A stretch of 64,000 nt of DNA, from positions 3,978-67,977 of the forward strand of contig JBCDBD010000015.1 in assembly GCA_039184335.1 (NCBI GenBank). The letters run 5' to 3'. Origin of the DNA: JBCDBD01 sp039184335. Its GTDB lineage: Bacteria > Bacteroidota > Bacteroidia > Flavobacteriales > Flavobacteriaceae. Shown here one piece after another: positions 43,153 through 51,907 of this stretch. A program made the position numbers and the translations under genes. Below the pieces are notes generated by a model. That model saw nothing but the letters and a program-made list of their open reading frames with translations, searched no databases and was not told where the DNA came from. Each line of letters starts with the position of its first letter. The first letter of the stretch is position 1.

Positions 43153-43641
43153 TTATACCTTGCTCTTTACAGGACCGGGCATGTTTACACCTTCTTTGGC
43201 ATTCACGAATGCCTTGATTCGTAAAAGTTCGGAGCCTTTCTCCGTATTTGCGGTCACGGTCACGGTCTTGGTCACTTGATTTTTACCTGAACCATTGAAC
43301 TTCACCAACAACGAGCCTGACTCACCAGGGGCGATGGGTGTATTTTTTGGGTAATCGGGTACCGTACAGCCACAGCTACTCTTTGCATCTGTTATGATTA
43401 AAGGGGCATCACCGGTATTGGTAAACTTGAATGTGATCTCTTGTGGGGTGCCCTGTGCTATGGCACCAAAATCATGCTCTGTTTTTTCAAAAGTCATCAC
43501 GGGCAGTTTCCTCTGTACCTCATCCCTATTGGAAGCTACTTCCACATTCTCTGTATTGATTTTGTTGGCTGCCTTGTCTTTGCATGATACAGTGCCCAAC
43601 AAAAGTGCAAATGCACTAAATACACCTATTATTCTTCTCAT
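43153..43641 (-). CDS. DUF1573 lipoprotein
   Basis: 162 residues from the ATG at 43641. Lipobox ending at Cys 20 (LLGTVSC), tail KDKAAN without acidic cluster, so it is likely periplasm-facing, not a surface protein. DUF1573 domain: MTFEKTEHDFGAIAQGTPQEI, FTNTGDAPLIITDAKSSCGCT with the conserved SCGCT, and YPKNTPIAPGESGSL. The fold is Ig-like, related to the MSP/ASH domain. Middle gene between nusB and yajC, a conserved flavobacterial order. Molecular role unknown. Confidence 0.88.
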   Translation of the reverse strand: MRRIIGVFSAFALLLGTVSCKDKAANKINTENVEVASNRDEVQRKLPVMTFEKTEHDFGAIAQGTPQEITFKFTNTGDAPLIITDAKSSCGCTVPDYPKNTPIAPGESGSLLVKFNGSGKNQVTKTVTVTANTEKGSELLRIKAFVNAKEGVNMPGPVKSKV

Positions 43642-43681
43642 GTTTTGATTTTTAATTTGCACAAAAATAATTAATTATTGT

Positions 43682-44629
43682 TTAAAGCAGACCGCGACCC
43701 ATTTTTTGCAATTTCCCGGTCGACTTGTATTCTTTCACCAGTTTATCTAAAATACCGTTGATAAAGATACTGCTCTTCGGAGTGGAATATTCCTTGGCAA
43801 TTTCCAAGTATTCGTTCAATGTCACCTTTTCAGGTATGGAGGGAAAGTGCAACAGTTCACAAATGGCCATTTTGAGCAAAATGGAATCTACTTCAGCAAT
43901 TCGATCGTTGTCCCAATTAGGGGTTTTTCCCTCAATTTCCTTTTCCCACTGGGCATCGTTCAACAAGGTTTTCACCAACAGTTCTTTGGCATACACCATA
44001 TCTTGTTCATCCTTCAACAAACGTGGCAAAAAGAAATGTTCCGGTGCGGTCGGACTTGACTTTTTGAAGCGCTTTACCAAATATGTGTTAACGATGGGGA
44101 TGTCATCGACCCAAGTCAATCGGTCATCTTCATAATGTTCATATATTTTCTCATTGGGCGCTATGGTAGTCTTAAAAATCTTGATGAGAAAATCTTTGTC
44201 TTTTTGATAGCTGCTTTCAGAATCTGACATATATGCCTTGTACAGGTCACTTGTTATGATCGCTTTGTGTATGATTTTAACATACTCATCGTTTAAGTGC
44301 CAGTTTTCAAGCCTTCTTTTTGAAAGTGCCTTCGTTAATTGGCCATTACTGGAAATTTGCACCAAAAGTCGGTTCTTGATAAACTTTTCCCTATCGGGAA
44401 AGTTATCATCTTCTGTGGTGATGTACTTTTTTGAAGCGTGTGATACATGTTTTGCGGCCAAAGCATGAATTTCGGCAAGAAGGCCCAAAACAAGCAAATA
44501 AAGCGAATACATGTTGTTTATGCTATTCTCCAAAAACTTCTCCTGTTTTTCCAAAGAATCGTCTTGGGCTTGAATCAGTGCGTAGATACACTGCATTACC
44601 TTTACCCTGATATGCCTTCTTGTAAGCAT
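43682..44629 (-). CDS. nusB: Transcription antitermination factor NusB (long form)
   Basis: 315 residues, about twice the length of E. coli NusB. The C-terminal ~130 residues carry the family core: NDRIAEVDSILLKMAICELLHFPSIPEKVTLNEYLEIAKEYS and FINGILDKLVKEY. The N-terminal half starts MLTRRHIRVKVMQCIYALIQA, also NusB-like, with a long insert between. Bacteroidota NusB proteins share this extension. Binds boxA RNA with NusE for rRNA antitermination. Heads the operon with DUF1573 and yajC. Confidence 0.93.
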   Translation of the reverse strand: MLTRRHIRVKVMQCIYALIQAQDDSLEKQEKFLENSINNMYSLYLLVLGLLAEIHALAAKHVSHASKKYITTEDDNFPDREKFIKNRLLVQISSNGQLTKALSKRRLENWHLNDEYVKIIHKAIITSDLYKAYMSDSESSYQKDKDFLIKIFKTTIAPNEKIYEHYEDDRLTWVDDIPIVNTYLVKRFKKSSPTAPEHFFLPRLLKDEQDMVYAKELLVKTLLNDAQWEKEIEGKTPNWDNDRIAEVDSILLKMAICELLHFPSIPEKVTLNEYLEIAKEYSTPKSSIFINGILDKLVKEYKSTGKLQKMGRGLL

Positions 44630-44809
44630 TGTTAAAGAACTTTTAGCGCTGGTTCATTAGACTTCACAGAGGCAAAAATAAGTTTATATTTCAATCCCAC
44701 CTAGGCAGGTACGGTAACTTATCAGTTTTATAACATTAGGTTTGTCGACAATCACATATCTTTACAAAATTGCACAAAAAAAGTGCCCTGTTAAGCAGCC
44801 TTTCCTTTC

Positions 44810-46561
44810 ATGAAAGAACTCAAATACCTCAATAAATACCTTAAAAAATACTGGCTTAAACTCTTTATAGGTATCATCATTACCATTATTGCCCGCGTGT
44901 TTTCACTGGTTATGCCATCTTATGTGAATAAGTCGATCCAAGCCGTCGAACAGTTCATAGCAAAGTCCATTACTGAAGCAGAGGCCAAGGAGATCCTACT
45001 GCAGTATATCTTGATTATCGTTGGCGCAGCTCTTTTATCAGGACTTTTCACATTTTTAATGCGACAGACCATCATCAATGTGTCTCGATATATTGAATAC
45101 GATCTAAAAAACGAGGTCTTTGACCATTACCAATTGCTCAACCTCAATTTTTATAAGCGTAACCGAATAGGCGACTTAATGAACCGGATAAGTGAAGATG
45201 TAGGTCAGGTTCGAATGTATGCCGGACCCGCAATCATGTACGGAATTCAAACATTGACCCTCTTCGTGTGCCTAATTCCATTAATGTTTATAAAGGCCCC
45301 GACCATAGCACTGTACACCCTGACTCCCCTTCCCGTACTTTCAATACTCATTTATCAGATCAGTAAGGTCATCCACAAGCGAAGCACCAAGGTACAAGAG
45401 TTTTTATCAACGCTTTCCACGTTTACCCAAGAGTCCTTTTCAGGGGTTGCCGTGATAAAGGCGTATGGCTTGGAACCCAAGATAAACAACGAATTGAAAG
45501 ACTTGGCCATCGAAGGAAAAAACACCAGTATGGATTTGGCAAAGGTCAATGCATGGTTTTTTCCATTGATGATCCTTCTTATCGGAATCAGCAACGTTTT
45601 TGTGATTTACATAGGGGGCAAACAATATATTGATGGCAAAATCGAATCCATAGGTATCATTGCAGAATTCATTCTGTACGTAAACATGCTTACCTGGCCT
45701 GTTGCTGTGGTAGGGTGGTTAACATCCATTGTGCAAAGGGCAGAGGCTTCACAAAAAAGAATCAATGAATTCTTGAAAGAAAGGCCCGGTATCAAAAATG
45801 AAACGCTGCAACCTACCCCGATACTCGGAAAAATTGAGTTCAAAAATGTTTCCTTCACCTATGAAGACACCAACATTACGGCATTGCACAACATTTCGTT
45901 TACTATCGAAAAAGGACAGACCGTAGCATTTTTAGGAAAAACAGGCTCGGGCAAGTCAACCATTTTAGACCTTGTGGCAAGACTCTACGACGTACCATCA
46001 GGCACGATCCTCATCGATGGCACCCCAATACAACAACATAACCTGAACAGTCTTAGGAGTGCTATTGGTGCCGTACCACAAGATGCCTTTCTTTTTTCAG
46101 ATACCATCGCGAACAATATTCGATTTGGCAAGGAAAATGCATCAAATGATGACATCATTGAAATGGCCAAAAAGGCAGTGGTACATCAAAATATCATGGG
46201 ATTTGCCAAAAAATATGATACCGTACTCGGAGAACGGGGCATCACGCTCAGTGGTGGTCAAAAACAGCGGGTATCCATCGCACGTGCCCTCTTGAAAGAC
46301 CCCAAAATCTATCTTTTTGATGATTGTCTCTCAGCAGTTGATACCGAGACCGAGGAAGAGATATTGGGCAATCTAAAAAAAGCCTCACAACACCGAACCA
46401 CGCTTATTGTAAGCCACCGTGTTTCGTCAGCCAAAAATGCGGATAAAATCATCGTACTCCAGAATGGTGGCATCCTGCAAGAGGGCACACATGAACAATT
46501 GAACAGTGTAGAGGGCTATTACCAAGAGCTTTACCTAGACCAATTATCAGAGAAAGAATAG
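44810..46561 (+). CDS. ABC exporter half-transporter (MdlA/MsbA-like) with altered Walker B
   Basis: 583 residues: a six-helix membrane domain (~1-310) fused to an ATPase domain (~335-583). Walker A GKTGSGKST (~374-382), signature LSGGQKQR, switch His in IVSHRVS. The Walker B reads IYLFDDCLSAVD: the usual catalytic Glu is Asp, as in one half of heterodimeric exporters such as MdlA. It may need a second half-transporter encoded elsewhere. TAnnTTTG-like box TATCTTTA lies near 44757. Exports lipids, drugs or peptides; not predictable. Confidence 0.88.
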   Translation: MKELKYLNKYLKKYWLKLFIGIIITIIARVFSLVMPSYVNKSIQAVEQFIAKSITEAEAKEILLQYILIIVGAALLSGLFTFLMRQTIINVSRYIEYDLKNEVFDHYQLLNLNFYKRNRIGDLMNRISEDVGQVRMYAGPAIMYGIQTLTLFVCLIPLMFIKAPTIALYTLTPLPVLSILIYQISKVIHKRSTKVQEFLSTLSTFTQESFSGVAVIKAYGLEPKINNELKDLAIEGKNTSMDLAKVNAWFFPLMILLIGISNVFVIYIGGKQYIDGKIESIGIIAEFILYVNMLTWPVAVVGWLTSIVQRAEASQKRINEFLKERPGIKNETLQPTPILGKIEFKNVSFTYEDTNITALHNISFTIEKGQTVAFLGKTGSGKSTILDLVARLYDVPSGTILIDGTPIQQHNLNSLRSAIGAVPQDAFLFSDTIANNIRFGKENASNDDIIEMAKKAVVHQNIMGFAKKYDTVLGERGITLSGGQKQRVSIARALLKDPKIYLFDDCLSAVDTETEEEILGNLKKASQHRTTLIVSHRVSSAKNADKIIVLQNGGILQEGTHEQLNSVEGYYQELYLDQLSEKE

Positions 46562-46641
46562 TTGAAAAAGTTGCTGGATTAGCTTTTTTTTTACATTTTT
46601 GGTAGAATAAAGTAACATAGCCGAAAAAGAACACTTACCAT

Positions 46642-47019
46642 ATGAGCGACAAAGATTTAATGGATCAAGAGGAGATTTATTCCAAAGTACTCAGGGCAGG
46701 AAGAAGAACTTATTTTTTCGATGTAAGAAGCACCAAAGCAGGGGATTATTACCTTACTGTAACCGAAAGCAAAAAGTTTACCCACGACGATGGCTCTTTC
46801 CATTACAAAAAACATAAAATTTATTTGTACAAAGAAGATTTTCATGCGTTTAAGGACATTATGGAAGAAATGATGGACTACATTATCGATGAAAAAGGAC
46901 TTGAGGTCATTTCTGAAAGACATCAAAAAGATTTCAAAAAAGAAGATGAAGGGAACAATACCAGTGAAAACGGCACCTCATCTGGTAGCTTTACCGATGT
47001 AGATTTTGATGATATTTAA
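46642..47019 (+). CDS. DUF3276 PUR-family nucleic-acid-binding protein
   Basis: 125 residues. PUR repeat-like domain ~12-95: EIYSKVLRAGRRTYFFDVR, DYYLTVTESKK and HKIYLYKEDFHAFKDIMEEM. Acidic, disordered C-terminal tail ending DVDFDDI. Bacterial PUR proteins (BpuR of Borrelia) bind DNA and RNA; in Bacteroidota this family is nearly universal, with role undefined. Single-gene unit ended by a strong terminator. Confidence 0.93.
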   Translation: MSDKDLMDQEEIYSKVLRAGRRTYFFDVRSTKAGDYYLTVTESKKFTHDDGSFHYKKHKIYLYKEDFHAFKDIMEEMMDYIIDEKGLEVISERHQKDFKKEDEGNNTSENGTSSGSFTDVDFDDI

Positions 47020-47037
47020 TTTCGGATAGAAACAGAT

Positions 47038-47071
47038 AAAAAAACGACCTGATCGGTACAGGTCGTTTTTT
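47038..47071 (+). terminator. Rho-independent terminator after DUF3276 gene
   Basis: Stem AAAAAACGACCTG / CAGGTCGTTTTTT with a seven-base loop, directly followed by more T/A. Very stable. Confidence 0.92.
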
Positions 47072-47491
47072 ATTTTCAATCCTTCCGAATCAAAACCTAC
47101 AAAAACATACCTCTTTTTTAGATCCATTTCGTTCAATCTAGCTGCCCAAAACGATATTGCCCTAGATCATTCCCTGCACCAAACCGGCTGAGATTACAGC
47201 CCATAAGGTGGGCAAACGTCATATTACGCATAACAAGCCTGTATACTAGATGTAGACCATGGCCAAGATCAGTGAACAGATTTCCAATAACGGCAGAGCC
47301 AACGCAGATTCACCCATTGACCCCAAAAGCGAACCACGAACTGACCACTGAAATCGGCACCTACCATGCTAAGGCACTTGACAAAAGCGGTGGTAATTTA
47401 AACTTCGGGCAATAGGGTATTTTAAAATCTTTGTGTTGAACGATGCTATACTAAGTCGTATTTTAGAGGATGTAATTTTAATATAAAAAAC
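47072..47491. other. Intergenic stretch with weak coding remnants
   Basis: About 420 bp with no convincing gene. One 30-codon ATG frame (47259-47351 +, starting M-A-K-I-S-E-Q) and, in the next frame, a run reading TEIGTYHAKALDKSGGNLNF up to ~47415 could be pieces of a decayed gene; evidence is slight. A TTAAAATCTTTGTG stretch near 47422-47435 resembles a -7 box for the next gene. Confidence 0.35.
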
Positions 47492-48046
47492 ATGGCCCGT
47501 ACCCCTAGCAACATGTTGGAACTGGACACCAGTGCACCTGATTTTGAATTGCCCAATACCATAGACGGCAATACCTATACCCTTGAAGCATTAAAAGGAA
47601 AAATTGGAACGGTGGTAATGTTCATCTGCAACCACTGCCCTTTTGTAAAACATGTCAATACCGTATTGACTGCCCTGGGAAGGGAATACCAAGAAAAAGA
47701 AATAGCCTTTATTGCCATTTCGAGCAATGATGTCGACAATTATCCGCAAGATGCCCCAGAGCTCATGACAGAGGTTGCTGAAAACGAGGGATATCCCTTT
47801 CCATACTTGTATGATGAGACACAAGAAGTCGCTAAGGCCTATGATGCGGCCTGCACGCCAGATTTTTACCTTTTTGATACCTCATTGAAATTGGTCTATC
47901 GCGGGCAATTGGACGACTCAAGACCTGGAAACGGAATCCCCGTCACCGGCAAGGATCTGAAAAACGCCATGGATGCGCTATTGTTGGGCCAAAGCATTGA
48001 TCCGCACCAAAAACCTAGCATCGGTTGCAACATCAAATGGAAATGA
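47492..48046 (+). CDS. Thioredoxin-family protein (redoxin, CNHC type)
   Basis: 184 residues, no signal peptide. AhpC/TSA-Redoxin fold: SAPDFELPNTIDGNTYTLEAL, then VVMFICNHCPFVKHVN with C46-x2-C49, FIAISSNDVDNYPQDAPE, and CTPDFYLFDTSLKLVYRGQLDDSR. It is a member of the cytoplasmic thioredoxin-like subfamily with CNHCPFVKH, whose partner is not known. The cupin gene follows by 13 bp and is likely in the same operon. Confidence 0.9.
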   Translation: MARTPSNMLELDTSAPDFELPNTIDGNTYTLEALKGKIGTVVMFICNHCPFVKHVNTVLTALGREYQEKEIAFIAISSNDVDNYPQDAPELMTEVAENEGYPFPYLYDETQEVAKAYDAACTPDFYLFDTSLKLVYRGQLDDSRPGNGIPVTGKDLKNAMDALLLGQSIDPHQKPSIGCNIKWK

Positions 48047-48059
48047 ACCAAATTTCATC

Positions 48060-48380
48060 ATGAAGATCAATCGCAAAGAAGCACTTGAAAAGTTGAAAGA
48101 CCATGATTCACCATTTCTTAAGCTATTTGCGCACGGGACACTTACTGTGGAAATCTACAAGCCTGTCAAGGTCGACAAGCAAAAGCCCCATACCCGTGAT
48201 GAAGTGTATGTGGTCATTTCTGGTACAGGGGAGTTTTTCAACAACGGTAATCGTACCCGTTTCGGACCAGGTGATTTTTTGTTCGTCCCAGCTGGGGTAG
48301 CACATCGGTTTGAACATTTCTCAGATGATTTTTCAACTTGGGTATTGTTTTATGGGCCAGAAGGAGGAGAACAAGCATAA
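48060..48380 (+). CDS. Small cupin-domain protein
   Basis: 106 residues from the ATG at 48060 (the frame opens earlier within the thioredoxin gene). Cupin_2 fold: KPHTRDEVYVVISGTGEFF (motif 1, with His and Glu), RTRFGPGDFLFVPAGVAHRF (motif 2, ending with His). The metal-binding residues H, E and H are present. Function unspecified; small cupins bind metals or metabolites. Overlapped at its 3' end by the damaged GNAT gene. Confidence 0.88.
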   Translation: MKINRKEALEKLKDHDSPFLKLFAHGTLTVEIYKPVKVDKQKPHTRDEVYVVISGTGEFFNNGNRTRFGPGDFLFVPAGVAHRFEHFSDDFSTWVLFYGPEGGEQA

Positions 48381-48903
48381 AGGTATCGTAACCTTTGAAG
48401 CATTGACCCTCAGCTCAGTTGACACCTACATTGATGTTGGCATACGGTCATATAGGCAGCACTACCTTCATCTTTGGCAAAACGAAAATCTTGATTCATT
48501 TCTCAAGAACAGCCTCTCAAAAACAGCGGTATAGCAAATGTTCAACAATCAGAGGCAACGACCATTCATCATAAGAATCGGTACACAGTCCGCTGGTATA
48601 CTGATGCTCACCATTGATCCAGAAGAAGGTATTTTTATAGCAGACCGTACAATACTGCTCCATAAAATCTATTTGTTGAGGCAGTATTCAGATATGGGAA
48701 TCGGCCAAAAAACAATGGATTTTGTACAAGATTGGGCCAAAACACATCATAAGGAATGGGTTTGGCTATATACTATGAAAAAAGGTAGTGCATTGGGCTT
48801 TTATCTCAAAAATGGCTTTGAGGTGATTAAGAAAAAACTACTGGATTATCCCCAAGCAAAGGAAACGGAAAGGGAAATGCTGGTTTTAGCCAAAAAGGTA
48901 TAG
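48352..48903 (+). pseudogene. GNAT acetyltransferase interrupted by an in-frame TAG
   Basis: One reading frame carries both halves of a GNAT domain. First half from the ATG at 48352 (overlapping the cupin end): TLSSVDTYIDVGIRSYRQHY and NLDSFLKNSLSKTAV, then TAG at 48532-48534. The frame continues with QMFNNQRQRPFIIRIGTQSA, LTIDPEEGIFIADRTILLHKIYLLRQYSDMGIGQKTMDF (acetyl-CoA loop Q/R-x-x-G-x-G/A-like: RQYSDMGIGQ), and LYTMKKGSALGFYLKNGFEV. A CAG-to-TAG change would explain it. Either a recent pseudogene, a sequencing error, or two parts made separately (ATG 48538). Substrate unknown. Confidence 0.75.
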
Positions 48904-48905
48904 GA

Positions 48906-49448
48906 CTACCACCCCATTCTTTTGATCAAATTTTCAATATGCGCAAAATGATGGCCGCCATGCCAGGCATAACGACCAATATTCGCCTCTAAAGTCGTCA
49001 TCTCATTGCCTTCAGGGTGGGTAAACTTACGCTGCAAATCTTCATTTGACAATCCTTTTAGTAGATACACCAATTTGGCATGTACAGCACCCAAATGATC
49101 TAAAGAAAGCTGAATGGGAGCGGTTTTGGCGTCAAACAGGTTGGCCCATTCTTTTTCCAGATAAGGTTTTATGGTCGGGTTATCTTCGGTCAACGCCCAT
49201 TTGAAACGAATGTAGCTATGGTGGTGGCTATCGGCAACATGGTGCACGACCTGTCGTACCGTCCACCCGCCTGGTCGATACGGGGTTTCTAATTGCTCTT
49301 CTGAAAGTGGGGTCACCATGGCTGCCAAACGTTGTGGCAACCGTTCTAAAATGACAATCCATTCGGTTATATGTTTTTCAGTAATCTGATCAGGAACTTC
49401 AAACTTGCCTATCGGATACCGTAACTTTTCAAGAGTGGCTGTTTCCAT
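48906..49448 (-). CDS. YfiT-type DinB/putative metal-dependent hydrolase
   Basis: 180 residues. DinB-like four-helix bundle: METATLEKLRYPIGKFEVP is the YfiT N-terminus; GGWTVRQVVHHVADSHHHSY carries the first His ligands and GRYAWHGGHHFAHIENL the others. YfiT/BstA family, bacillithiol-transferase-like in Firmicutes; in Bacteroidota the thiol cofactor may differ. Metal (Ni or Zn) site predicted from the His triad. Stands 3 bp after the convergent GNAT stop. Confidence 0.92.
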   Translation of the reverse strand: METATLEKLRYPIGKFEVPDQITEKHITEWIVILERLPQRLAAMVTPLSEEQLETPYRPGGWTVRQVVHHVADSHHHSYIRFKWALTEDNPTIKPYLEKEWANLFDAKTAPIQLSLDHLGAVHAKLVYLLKGLSNEDLQRKFTHPEGNEMTTLEANIGRYAWHGGHHFAHIENLIKRMGW

Positions 49449-49589
49449 ATCCTAAAAGTAATAAAGTTTGGTGTGCTTTGATCAAGGGCGATATATGCAC
49501 TCCTAAACTTTAATACATTTTTAACCCAAAATCGATTTGCTTCCCTCAAAGTAAAATTACCTTTATTCCCTAATCCTAAAACAAAAAAT

Positions 49590-50228
49590 ATGGCTACTAT
49601 ACGATTGGGCGACACTGCCCCTGATTTTACTGCTGACACCTCTCAGGGCACCCTCAACTTTTATGATTATTTGGGGGATGGCTGGGGAATTCTATTCTCA
49701 CATCCTGCAGATTTCACACCAGTATGTACTACTGAACTGGGTACAGCAGCTAAATTTAAGAACGAATTTGATAAACGTAAGGTCAAAATGATGGCCTTGA
49801 GTGTTGACCCATTGGATTCGCATCAAGAATGGATCAAAGATATCAACGAAACCCAAAACACGGTGGTGAATTTTCCAATTGTGGCCGATGAAGATAAAAC
49901 GGTATCCCATCTGTACGACATGATCCATCCAAACGCCAATGATAACCTTACCGTACGATCGGTATTTATCATTGCACCTGACAAAACCGTAAAGTTGATA
50001 TTGACCTATCCGGCTTCAACAGGCAGAAATTTCTATGAACTGCTACGGGTGGTCGATTCGCTACAGCTAACGGCCTATCACAAAGTAGCTACCCCAGCCA
50101 ATTGGGAAAACGGACATGATGTGGTCGTCAGCCCATCCATTTCCACTGACGAGGCAAAGGAACTTTTCAGCAAGGGCGTCGAAGAGGTCAAACCCTACTT
50201 GCGAATGACACCCGACCCCACAGCCTGA
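49590..50228 (+). CDS. Peroxiredoxin, 1-Cys (Prx6-type)
   Basis: 212 residues. Peroxidatic Cys 46 in FSHPADFTPVCTTELG, N-terminal GDTAPDFTADTSQG, catalytic RSVFIIAPDKTVKLIL, and the Prx6-type C-terminal extension with VDSLQLTAYHKVATPANW and GHDVVVSPSIS. No resolving Cys. Reduces peroxides in the cytoplasm. Single gene ended by a strong terminator. Confidence 0.95.
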   Translation: MATIRLGDTAPDFTADTSQGTLNFYDYLGDGWGILFSHPADFTPVCTTELGTAAKFKNEFDKRKVKMMALSVDPLDSHQEWIKDINETQNTVVNFPIVADEDKTVSHLYDMIHPNANDNLTVRSVFIIAPDKTVKLILTYPASTGRNFYELLRVVDSLQLTAYHKVATPANWENGHDVVVSPSISTDEAKELFSKGVEEVKPYLRMTPDPTA

Positions 50229-50259
50229 TATCACGATCAGCAACATCTTTATTTCTGTG

Positions 50260-50283
50260 CCTCCCCTATGGGGAGGTTTTTTT
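50260..50283 (+). terminator. Rho-independent terminator after peroxiredoxin gene
   Basis: Stem CCTCCCC (50260-50266) / GGGGAGG (50270-50276), TAT loop, then TTTTTTT to 50283. It separates the peroxiredoxin transcript from the microprotein region. Confidence 0.92.
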
Positions 50284-50377
50284 GTCGATACTTTTGTTTA
50301 ATCTTTGCGCAACCTTTGGCAACATTGTTATCTAAAAGTCAAACAAACCTAGTTGCCCACCAATAAACAATACGACC

Positions 50378-50467
50378 ATGGGAATCTTTTTTGCCATACT
50401 CTCCTTACTGCTGGCCATTAATCTTTTATTGCTTTTACTCAGTGTAAACAGTACCAAGAAGCGGTAG
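50378..50467 (+). CDS. Membrane microprotein 1 (29 residues)
   Basis: ATG 50378 to TAG 50467. One hydrophobic helix from residue 3 to ~22, an Asn inside it (AIN), then SVNSTKKR. Its second half, LLAINLLLLLLSVNSTKK, lines up with the next microprotein's LLLLNLLLLMVSVNRTK: same N in the helix, same S-V-N-x-T-K ending. A possible -7 box TAATCTTTG lies at 50299-50307 (three-base spacer instead of two), right after the upstream terminator. Two paralogues in tandem with the same C-terminus are unlikely by chance. Basic tail predicted cytoplasmic or interfacial. Function unknown. Confidence 0.6.
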   Translation: MGIFFAILSLLLAINLLLLLLSVNSTKKR

Positions 50468-50553
50468 TCTTACCTAAAAGTAGGGTTTTCAAGACGACGG
50501 TTGTTCACAGAATGGAGAAAGCCTTGCTTTCATTACCCTAACCTATCAGTACC

Positions 50554-50637
50554 ATGACTACTTTTTTGACCGTTTTAGCACTTTTGCTCTTATTGAACCT
50601 GTTGTTGCTCATGGTGAGTGTAAACCGTACCAAGTAA
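50554..50637 (+). CDS. Membrane microprotein 2 (27 residues)
   Basis: ATG 50554 to TAA 50637. Hydrophobic helix ~4-21 with an Asn in the middle (LLLLNLLLLMV), tail SVNRTK. Paralogue of the microprotein 86 bp upstream; the spacer holds a small hairpin (GAAAGC-CTT-GCTTTC, 50517-50531). A terminator starts 4 bp after its stop, so both could be one transcript. Most likely toxin-like, holin-like or a small regulatory subunit of a membrane complex; no family recognised. Confidence 0.6.
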   Translation: MTTFLTVLALLLLLNLLLLMVSVNRTK

Positions 50638-50641
50638 AAAA

Positions 50642-50664
50642 CCTTCCAAGAATGGAAGGCTTTT
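50642..50664. terminator. Terminator between microprotein 2 and PPIase gene
   Basis: Stem CCTTCC (50642-50647) / GGAAGG (50654-50659), six-base loop, then CTTTT; preceded by AAAAA. Serves microprotein transcript on + and possibly the convergent PPIase gene on -. Confidence 0.75.
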
Positions 50665-50694
50665 ATGCTTACTGACCCGAAACAATTGTTTGGT

Positions 50695-51627
50695 CTATTT
50701 TACATTCACCAGTTCTACATCAAAGATCAAGGTAGCATCTGGCGGAATTACCCCACCTGCACCGGTACTGCCATACGCTAAATGTGATGGGATGACGAAA
50801 CGGGCCTTATCGCCCACTTGCAATAACCCGATACCTTCATCCCAACCAGGGATTACCTGCCCAACGCCCAACGTAAAATCAATGGGTTGGTTTCTTTTGT
50901 ACGAAGAATCAAATACCTGTCCGTTTGTTAAACTGCCTTCATAGTGTACTGATACTGTTTTTCCTTTTTCAGCGGATGCCCCGGTACCCTGCGTGATTTT
51001 TTTAAAGTGGAGTCCACTGGCAGTCTTTTCAAATCCAGCAGCCAATTTTTCCATTTCGGCCTCAGCTTTGGCCTTTTGTTCAGCGATACGTTTTTCACGG
51101 GCCCCTTCAAAGGTGCGAAACGCCTCGACAGCGTTCCATTGCTCTGCCGTAGCACCCACCCTGACAATCTCCAAGTTTTTGATGGTATCGTTCTGGGCAA
51201 TGGCATCGACCACTTCTTGTCCCTCTTTTACATGGCCAAAAACAGTATGCTTTCCATCCAACCATGGGGTAGCGACATGGGTAATAAAAAACTGGCTGCC
51301 ATTGGTGCCAGGGCCTGCATTGGCCATGGACAATATGCCAGGAGCATCGTGTTTGAGATCGTCATGAAACTCATCGTCAAACTTGTAGCCCGGGTCACCT
51401 GTACCTGTGCCTCGGGGACAACCACCCTGAATCATAAAATCGGGAATGACCCGATGGAATTTCAGACCATTGTAATAGGGCTTGCCTTGGGGGCGTACTC
51501 CGTTTTCCATGTTCCCTTCGGCGAGGGCGACAAAATTGCCGACTGTACCGGGCGTTTGATCATGGGTAAGCTTGATCAGGATTTTACCTTTGGTGGTATT
51601 GAATTTTGCGTAGATTCCGTCTTGCAT
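50695..51627 (-). CDS. Peptidyl-prolyl isomerase: cyclophilin-FKBP fusion
   Basis: 310 residues, no signal peptide. N-terminal cyclophilin domain ~1-165 with FHRVIPDFMIQGG, GPGTNGSQFFI and WLDGKHTVFG; charged helical linker ~166-205; C-terminal FKBP domain ~206-310 with VSVHYEGSLTNGQVFDSS, FTLGVGQVIPGWDEG and IPPDATLIFDVELV. Both active sites look complete. Two-domain PPIases of this order occur in Bacteroidota; they assist folding in the cytoplasm. A cyclophilin fused with FKBP also occurs in protists. Confidence 0.95.
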   Translation of the reverse strand: MQDGIYAKFNTTKGKILIKLTHDQTPGTVGNFVALAEGNMENGVRPQGKPYYNGLKFHRVIPDFMIQGGCPRGTGTGDPGYKFDDEFHDDLKHDAPGILSMANAGPGTNGSQFFITHVATPWLDGKHTVFGHVKEGQEVVDAIAQNDTIKNLEIVRVGATAEQWNAVEAFRTFEGAREKRIAEQKAKAEAEMEKLAAGFEKTASGLHFKKITQGTGASAEKGKTVSVHYEGSLTNGQVFDSSYKRNQPIDFTLGVGQVIPGWDEGIGLLQVGDKARFVIPSHLAYGSTGAGGVIPPDATLIFDVELVNVK

Positions 51628-51907
51628 CGTATTCTAAATTTATTCGTTTGTGCGTTGTTTTTTGATAAGACGGCAAAGGTAGTGTTTTTGACCATGGAAC
51701 GCTCTTAAGAAAACCTGTTAAAGTTCTTTCGCTTTTACTTGTAAGTACGTATTAAAGTTTAGTAATATAATTCTTTGATTTTTTAAAGTTTTTTCTATTA
51801 TTTGTAAACATGATAGCATACCACAGAAAATCTAAATTGCTATAATTCTGTATTCTTACGTGCCGTATTCAAATAAACCTTTCAAAACAGATTAAACAGA
51901 AAAAAAT

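Noticed and set aside
51007..51708. 233-codon + strand frame opposite the PPIase gene
   Set aside because: Shadow of the cyclophilin-FKBP fusion, which has complete motifs.
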